A stretch of 11,617 nucleotides of DNA from an uncultured Burkholderiales bacterium (GTDB lineage Bacteria; Pseudomonadota; Gammaproteobacteria; Burkholderiales; Burkholderiaceae): contig CAIMWY010000190.1 in NCBI GenBank assembly GCA_903845315.1, positions 1 to 11,617 of the forward strand, in the 5' to 3' direction. Numbering within the stretch: the stretch's first letter is position 1; every line of letters begins with the position of its first letter. The translations under genes and the position numbers were made by a program. Positions 7,318 through 11,617 of this stretch are shown here, piece by piece. The notes under the pieces were generated by a model. It did no database searches and was not told where the DNA came from. It worked only from the letters and a program-made list of their open reading frames with translations.

Positions 7318-8451
7318 TTACTCGACCTTGAATTGGCCGTCCACGACCTTGAGCATCACGCCGGTTTCCATGGTGTAGCCCCAATGGTCTGTGGCCGTCC
7401 AGTTCATCACGCCGTGGGCGAACACGGTGCGGCCCATGGTCTCTAAGCTGTCACGCAAGGCAGCGCGGAACTCTGGTGTGCCGGGCTTGGCTTTTTTCAG
7501 GGCCAGGGGAACGGCTTTTTCCAGCGCCACTTGAGCGTCATACGAGTGACCTGCAAACTGGTTGCGAGTGTTGGGGCCCATGGCTTTTTCGTACTGCTGC
7601 ACAAAGGCGATGGACACTTTCTTGGACGGGTGGCTCTCAGGCAACTGCTCGGCGATCACGGCGGGGCCAGAGACCACAAAGGTGCCTTCCACGGTTTTGC
7701 CACCGACGCGCATCAAGTCTTGGGTGGCTGCGGCGTGGGTTTGGTAAATCTTGCCTTTGTAGCCGCGCTCAGCCAAGCCCATTTGGGGCATGGCGGCGCC
7801 GCTGCCTGAGGCCACCACCAATACCGCATCGGGGTTGGCCGCGTTGATCTTCAAGGCCTGGGGCGTCACGCTGGTGTCGGTGCGGGCAAAGCGCTCGGTG
7901 GCGACTATTTTGATACCGGCTTTGTCCAACTGGGGGCCGATCTCTTTGAGCCACTGTTCGCCATAAGCGTCGGTGTAGCCCAAGAAGCCAATGGTTTTGA
8001 CGCCTTGCTTTTTCATGTGCTCGACCACGGCGTGGCCCATCACGGTGTTGGACTGGGGCAAGCGAAACAACCACTTGTCTTTGCCAGCAGGCACGCCCAC
8101 TGGCGAGCCTGCCATTTGCACGGTGCCTGCTTCGGTGGCAATGTCGGTCATGGCGGCGGCCACGGCGGTGATGCACGAGCCGATGATCAGGTCGACCTTG
8201 TCTTCGGTCACAAAGCGGCGTGCATTGGCCGCGCCTTTGCCAGGGTCGGTGGCGTCATCGAGCACGATCAGGTTGACTTTTTCACCGCCAATGGTTTTAG
8301 GGAACAGCTTGAATTGGTTTTGCATCGGAATGCCCAAACCTGAACCTGGGCCAGTCAAGGACAGGCTGACGCCGATGTTGATGTCGGCCATTGCCGCAGT
8401 GCTCAAGAGCGTGGCAATGGCGGTGGTGATCAGACTGGTTTTGAGTTTCAT
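7318..8451 (-). CDS. Periplasmic solute-binding protein, LivK type
   Basis: The 377-residue receptor of the importer, family Peripla_BP_6 (type I periplasmic binding fold). Residues 1-22 form a Sec signal peptide: basic MKLK, a hydrophobic core and an AMA cleavage site before Asp23. There is no lipobox, so the mature protein should be free in the periplasm. The mature chain opens INIGVSLSLTGPGSGLGIP, typical of the family, followed by LIVLDDATDPGKGAANARR (61-79) and GSCITAVAAAMTDIA. It starts at ATG 8451 behind a strong Shine-Dalgarno AGGAGA (8462-8457) and an AT-rich leader, which fits high expression. The related R. palustris protein CouP binds p-coumarate and similar acids. A comparable ligand here is inferred from the neighbouring CoA ligase; branched-chain amino acids or amides cannot be excluded from sequence alone. 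Confidence 0.94.
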   Translation of the reverse strand: MKLKTSLITTAIATLLSTAAMADINIGVSLSLTGPGSGLGIPMQNQFKLFPKTIGGEKVNLIVLDDATDPGKGAANARRFVTEDKVDLIIGSCITAVAAAMTDIATEAGTVQMAGSPVGVPAGKDKWLFRLPQSNTVMGHAVVEHMKKQGVKTIGFLGYTDAYGEQWLKEIGPQLDKAGIKIVATERFARTDTSVTPQALKINAANPDAVLVVASGSGAAMPQMGLAERGYKGKIYQTHAAATQDLMRVGGKTVEGTFVVSGPAVIAEQLPESHPSKKVSIAFVQQYEKAMGPNTRNQFAGHSYDAQVALEKAVPLALKKAKPGTPEFRAALRDSLETMGRTVFAHGVMNWTATDHWGYTMETGVMLKVVDGQFKVE

Positions 8452-8488
8452 GGTGGTCTCCTAGGTGTAAAAATTGCAGTTGAAAAAT

Positions 8489-9274
8489 TCAGCGTGGCGC
8501 CATGCGCAGAGCACCGTCCAAGCGAATCACTTCGCCATTGAGGTGGCCGTTGGTCACGATATGGCAGGCGAGTTGGGCAAACTCCTCGGGTTTACCCAAA
8601 CGCGACGGAAAGGGGATGGAGGCTGCCAGCGATTGCTGCACGGGTTCGGGCAAGGTCTTCATCAGCGGCGTGGCAAACAAGCCCGGCGCCACGGTGCACA
8701 CGCGGATGCCGTGTTGGGCCAGGTCGCGCGCCATGGGCAAGGTCATGCTCACCAAGCCACCTTTGCTGGCGCTGTAGGCTTGTTGGCCCACCTGACCGTC
8801 GAAGGCGGCCACCGAAGCGGTGAACAGCATCACGCCACGTTCTCCGTCTTCACCGGGCGAGAGCTTGGCACAGGCGGCGGCAAACAGGCGGCTGATGTTG
8901 TAGGCGCCAATCAGGTTGACATTGACCACGCGGGCAAAGTCTTCCAGCGCGGCGGCGTTGCCGTCTTTGCCCACCACCCGCTTGGCGGTGCCGATGCCGG
9001 CGATGTTCATCAAGATACGGGCTGGCCCGAGGGCCGCTGTGGCGGCGTCGAGTGCGGCATGCACGCTCTCGGTTTGCGTGATGTCGCAATGGCAGGCCAT
9101 GGCCGTGCCCGCGCCATGCTCGGCATTGAGTTGTTCGGCCACGTCTTTGGCCAGTGCCGCGTTGACGTCGAGCACGGCCACTTTGGCGCCTAGGCGTGCC
9201 AACTCTCGGGCGGTGGCTTCACCCAGGCCCGAGGCGGCGCCGGTGACGAGGGCGGTGTGTCCTTGAATCTGCAT
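8489..9274 (-). CDS. SDR 3-hydroxyacyl-CoA dehydrogenase, HSD17B10-like
   Basis: A 261-residue short-chain dehydrogenase/reductase that should oxidise a 3-hydroxyacyl-CoA to the 3-ketoacyl-CoA with NAD+. The nucleotide-binding motif TGAASGLG is at 11-18, Asp36 (VLDVN) suggests NAD preference, NIAG is at 90-93, and the catalytic set is Asn120, Ser154, Tyr167 and Lys171 (YSASK). The C-terminal half (RGVMLFTASVAAFDGQVGQ, then PFPSRLGKPEEFA and NGEVIRLDGALRM) strongly resembles the human type-II 3-hydroxyacyl-CoA dehydrogenase HSD17B10. That is what moves the call from a generic SDR to this activity. It lies 46 nt after the ligase gene and 37 nt before the binding-protein gene. In this operon it would act on 3-hydroxy-3-arylpropionyl-CoA, the step that separates beta-oxidation from the retro-aldol vanillin route. 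Substrate is inferred. Confidence 0.9.
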   Translation of the reverse strand: MQIQGHTALVTGAASGLGEATARELARLGAKVAVLDVNAALAKDVAEQLNAEHGAGTAMACHCDITQTESVHAALDAATAALGPARILMNIAGIGTAKRVVGKDGNAAALEDFARVVNVNLIGAYNISRLFAAACAKLSPGEDGERGVMLFTASVAAFDGQVGQQAYSASKGGLVSMTLPMARDLAQHGIRVCTVAPGLFATPLMKTLPEPVQQSLAASIPFPSRLGKPEEFAQLACHIVTNGHLNGEVIRLDGALRMAPR

Positions 9275-9320
9275 GGGGTTCTTTCTGTGCGGTGCGTCAG
9301 TGACAGGGTGGGCCCTCGCC

Positions 9321-11180
9321 TCAGGCCTGCGCGTGGGGCAACAAGGTGTGGGGGGCTGTGCCGTCGTGCAGGGCTTGCACCAAGGCGTCGCGGTGTTTCA
9401 GCACGGCGCGTTGGTTGATCGAGCCTTTGTCGGTGACTTCGCCTTTGTCGATGGAGGGCGGCTCACTGAGCAACACGGCACGGGCCACCCGCGAGGCGCT
9501 GCCGGTCGAATGACTGGCCAGTTCATTGAGGACGGCTTGGAAATGCGATTCCACGGCCGCGCTGGCCAGCACCTCAGTCAACGAGGCCTCGGGGCCCAAA
9601 CCACTCAAGCCCCGCACCGCCGCCGTGGGGAAGATCATGGCACCGACTTCGCGTCGGTTGATTCCGGTGATCACCACGTCTTGGATGTAGGGCGCACCCG
9701 CCGCAATGATCTTGCCGCGCAAGGGGCCCACGCTGACGAAGGTGCCGGTGGAGAGTTTGAAGTCTTCGGCAATGCGGCCATCAAAGCGCAGGCCTTGGTG
9801 CACGTCGCTGGGGTCGATCCAGGTCACGGCGTCGCCGGTGCAAAAGAAGCCTTCTTCGTCAAAGTGTTCGCGGGTTTCTTCGGGCGCGCGCCAGTAGCCG
9901 GGGGTGATGTTGGGGCCTTTGTAGCGCACCTCCACCTTGTCGCTGTTGGGCACGAGCTTGAGTTCCAGGCCCGGGGTGGGAACCCCCAAGTCGCCCGACT
10001 TGACGCGTGGGCTGGTGACAAAGATGGCAAACGGGCCTGACTCGGTCATGCCGAGGCCCGTGCTCATCACAATGCGCTCGCCAATTTCACGCTCTTGACT
10101 CTCGAACAGGCTGTCCCAGATGGGTTGCGCTAGGGCTGCGCCTGCGTAGAAAAACATCTGCACGCGCGAGAGCAAGTTTTTGCGCAAGGCGTCGTCGGTT
10201 TTCATGGCGTTGGCAATGGCCTCAAAACCGGTGGGCACGTTGAAGTACACCGTGGGCGCGATCTCGCGCAGATTGCGCAAGGTCTCGGCCATCAGGGCCG
10301 GGGTGGGCTTGCCGTCATCGATGTAGAGCGTGCCGCCGTTGTAGATCACCATGCCAAAGTTGTGGTTGCCACCAAAGGTGTGGTTCCACGGCAGCCAGTC
10401 CACCAGCACGGGGGGTGAGGCCGCCAACACCGGCATGGACTGGCCCATTTGCTGTTGGTTGGCGCACCACATGCGTTGGGTATTGATCACCGCCTTAGGC
10501 AGTTTGGTCGAGCCCGAGGTGAACAAAAACTTGACGATGGTGTCAGGCCCGGTGGCTTGCATGGCCGCCTCCACCGCAGGGGTGTCGGGCGTGTGGAGCA
10601 AGTCGGCAAAGGCGGTGCTGGCGCGACCGTCCAAGCTGCCTTGGTGCAGCACCACCTCAACGTCCGAACCCACCGCGGTTTGGATGGCTTTGCCATAGCG
10701 CTTGGCATCTGACGCAAACACCAAGCCGGGCGTGAGGGTGGTGAGGATGTGGCGCAGCTTGTCGAAGTCTTGGCTGATGGTGGAGTAGGCTGGTGAGGCC
10801 GGGCAATATGGCACGCCAGCCAGCATGCAGCCCAGCGCCAACAGGGCGTGCTCTAAGTCGTTTTCCGACAGGATGACCACCGGGCGCTCGGCGTTAAGTC
10901 CACGGTCGATCAGGCTTTGCGCAATGCGACGGGCACTGGCCAGGGCTTGGGCAAAGCTGATGTGCTGCCAGTCGCCGGTGCTGCCGTCGGCGTTTTTGCA
11001 GCGGCGGGCAAACAGGGTGCGCTCGGGCGCTTGCTCGGCCCAGTGGACCAGGCGATCGGTCATGCGCGCTGCGTAAGGCGTCAGGTCTTGGTCGGCCCTC
11101 ATGTAGCGGGTGTCTTGCGCGCCCTCGCGCATCTTCACGCGAGTCACCCCAAACTTCATCTCGCGAAACTTTGCTGTCAT
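9321..11180 (-). CDS. fcs: Feruloyl-CoA synthetase-type acyl-CoA ligase
   Basis: An ANL-superfamily ligase of 619 residues that activates a carboxylic acid with ATP and CoA, giving the CoA ester, AMP and pyrophosphate. Motifs are the P-loop TSGSTKLPK (221-229), DWLPWNHTFGGNHNFG (261-276), the A5 motif STGLGMTESGP (373-383), TGD (448-450), the hinge region RFDGRIAEDFKLSTG (465-479) and the C-terminal DKGSINQRA (584-592), where Lys585 is the likely A10 lysine. The length, the WNHTFGGNHNFG block and the TDKGSINQ ending match the feruloyl-CoA synthase group rather than acetyl- or long-chain ligases. ATG 11180 is chosen because Shine-Dalgarno GGAGA (11190-11186) lies 5 nt before it; a TTG at 11240 would add 20 unrelated residues. 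Ferulate, p-coumarate and caffeate are the expected acids, but the exact one is not readable from sequence. Confidence 0.9.
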   Translation of the reverse strand: MTAKFREMKFGVTRVKMREGAQDTRYMRADQDLTPYAARMTDRLVHWAEQAPERTLFARRCKNADGSTGDWQHISFAQALASARRIAQSLIDRGLNAERPVVILSENDLEHALLALGCMLAGVPYCPASPAYSTISQDFDKLRHILTTLTPGLVFASDAKRYGKAIQTAVGSDVEVVLHQGSLDGRASTAFADLLHTPDTPAVEAAMQATGPDTIVKFLFTSGSTKLPKAVINTQRMWCANQQQMGQSMPVLAASPPVLVDWLPWNHTFGGNHNFGMVIYNGGTLYIDDGKPTPALMAETLRNLREIAPTVYFNVPTGFEAIANAMKTDDALRKNLLSRVQMFFYAGAALAQPIWDSLFESQEREIGERIVMSTGLGMTESGPFAIFVTSPRVKSGDLGVPTPGLELKLVPNSDKVEVRYKGPNITPGYWRAPEETREHFDEEGFFCTGDAVTWIDPSDVHQGLRFDGRIAEDFKLSTGTFVSVGPLRGKIIAAGAPYIQDVVITGINRREVGAMIFPTAAVRGLSGLGPEASLTEVLASAAVESHFQAVLNELASHSTGSASRVARAVLLSEPPSIDKGEVTDKGSINQRAVLKHRDALVQALHDGTAPHTLLPHAQA

Positions 11181-11185
11181 TTGTG

Positions 11186-11190
11186 TCTCC
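11186..11190 (-). promoter_or_regulatory. Ribosome binding site setting the ligase start
   Basis: GGAGA on the minus strand, 5 nt before ATG 11180-11178. It supports the 619-residue ligase over the 639-residue frame opened by TTG at 11240. Confidence 0.75.
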
Positions 11191-11244
11191 AGTGTGTGTG
11201 CCGGGGGCGGGCTGTTAGCGGTCGCGCCGGTCGCATGCAAGCAC

Positions 11245-11617
11245 TTAGCTTTTTTGCACCTTGCCAGCGCGGCCCTCGAGGAAGTCGCGCACGCGTTGCT
11301 TGGCTTCAGGGGCCGATTGGGCGATGGAGGACATCAAGGCTTCGGTCAAAAAGCCTTGGTCGGCGGGTTGGTCGGCAATGCGGGGCAGGGCATGCATCAA
11401 GGCATAGTTGGTCAGCGGGGCATTGGTGGCAATGCGTTGGGCCAACTCAAGGGCTTTGTCAAAGGCGCCGCCGGTGGGCACCAGGTATTGGGCGAGGCCA
11501 ATGCGCTCGCCATCGACCGCGTTGTAGACACGGCCCGTCATCATCATGTCGGTCATGCGAGCCACGCCAATCAAACGTGGAATACGCACCGAGCCACCGC
11601 CGCCCACAAAAATGCCA
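11245..11617 (-). CDS. Enoyl-CoA hydratase/isomerase family protein, C-terminal part
   Basis: This is the last 123 codons of a crotonase-fold protein; the 5' end lies beyond the right edge, so no start can be given. The frame is open to the last base. The visible part begins with GIFVGGGGSVRIPRLIG, equivalent to the glycine-rich oxyanion-side loop just after the second catalytic glutamate of enoyl-CoA hydratases. Next come MMMTGRVYNAVDGERIGLAQ, the usual 'tG...a.eA..iGLv' helix, and a helical C-terminus. Both catalytic glutamates are outside the window, so hydratase, isomerase and hydratase-lyase cannot be told apart. The C-terminal part does not look like the Pseudomonas feruloyl-CoA hydratase-lyase Ech as I recall it. 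The gene is 64 nt upstream of the ligase gene, and hydration of the aryl-propenoyl-CoA is the natural role. Confidence 0.85.
   Translation of the reverse strand, partial: GIFVGGGGSVRIPRLIGVARMTDMMMTGRVYNAVDGERIGLAQYLVPTGGAFDKALELAQRIATNAPLTNYALMHALPRIADQPADQGFLTEALMSSIAQSAPEAKQRVRDFLEGRAGKVQKS

Noticed and set aside
11181..11244. GCATGC palindrome in the gap before the ligase gene as a MarR operator
   Set aside because: Only six perfectly symmetric bases inside an operon gap; MarR sites are longer and expected at the operon promoter, outside the window.

Overview
The window is GC-rich and strongly coding, and every gene I can support lies on the minus strand, so transcription runs from 11617 down to 1. 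Gene content and protein style point to a betaproteobacterium of the order Burkholderiales, most likely family Comamonadaceae. The main reasons are a fused LivM-LivG transporter protein, a feruloyl-CoA-synthetase-type ligase and the grpE-dnaK order. The genus cannot be fixed from this sequence alone. No mobile element, CRISPR array, tRNA or rRNA was found.

Region A (11617 to 1467) is a tightly packed catabolic and transport operon of nine genes. In transcription order it encodes an enoyl-CoA hydratase family protein (cut by the window edge), a feruloyl-CoA-synthetase-type acyl-CoA ligase, a short-chain 3-hydroxyacyl-CoA dehydrogenase, a secreted LivK-type solute-binding protein, a LivH permease, a LivM-LivG permease-ATPase fusion, a LivF ATPase, a long (576 aa) acyl-CoA dehydrogenase and a MarR-family regulator. 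Gaps run from a 4-nt overlap to about 80 nt. The simplest reading is uptake of an aromatic acid (a hydroxycinnamate or its dihydro form), activation to the CoA ester and side-chain shortening by beta-oxidation. Saturated substrates would be desaturated by the acyl-CoA dehydrogenase, and the MarR protein would sense a pathway CoA ester. The layout resembles the cou genes of Rhodopseudomonas palustris and the hca genes of Acinetobacter, but the substrate is inferred. The widest gap, after the binding-protein gene, holds a strong 14-bp hairpin that probably sets binding protein above membrane components.

Region B (1466 to 913) holds a small cytosolic FKBP-type peptidyl-prolyl isomerase with a possible promoter of its own and a clear intrinsic terminator.

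Region C (888 to 1) is the heat-shock pair grpE-dnaK. dnaK runs off the window after 59 codons. Both genes carry a good match to the sigma-32 promoter with the same 13-nt spacer, so dnaK appears able to be transcribed both from the grpE promoter and from its own.

Nothing here is a clearly undescribed system. The points most worth following are the substrate of the aromatic-acid operon, which seems to use beta-oxidation and shows no aldehyde dehydrogenase in view, the fused transporter and the intercistronic hairpin.
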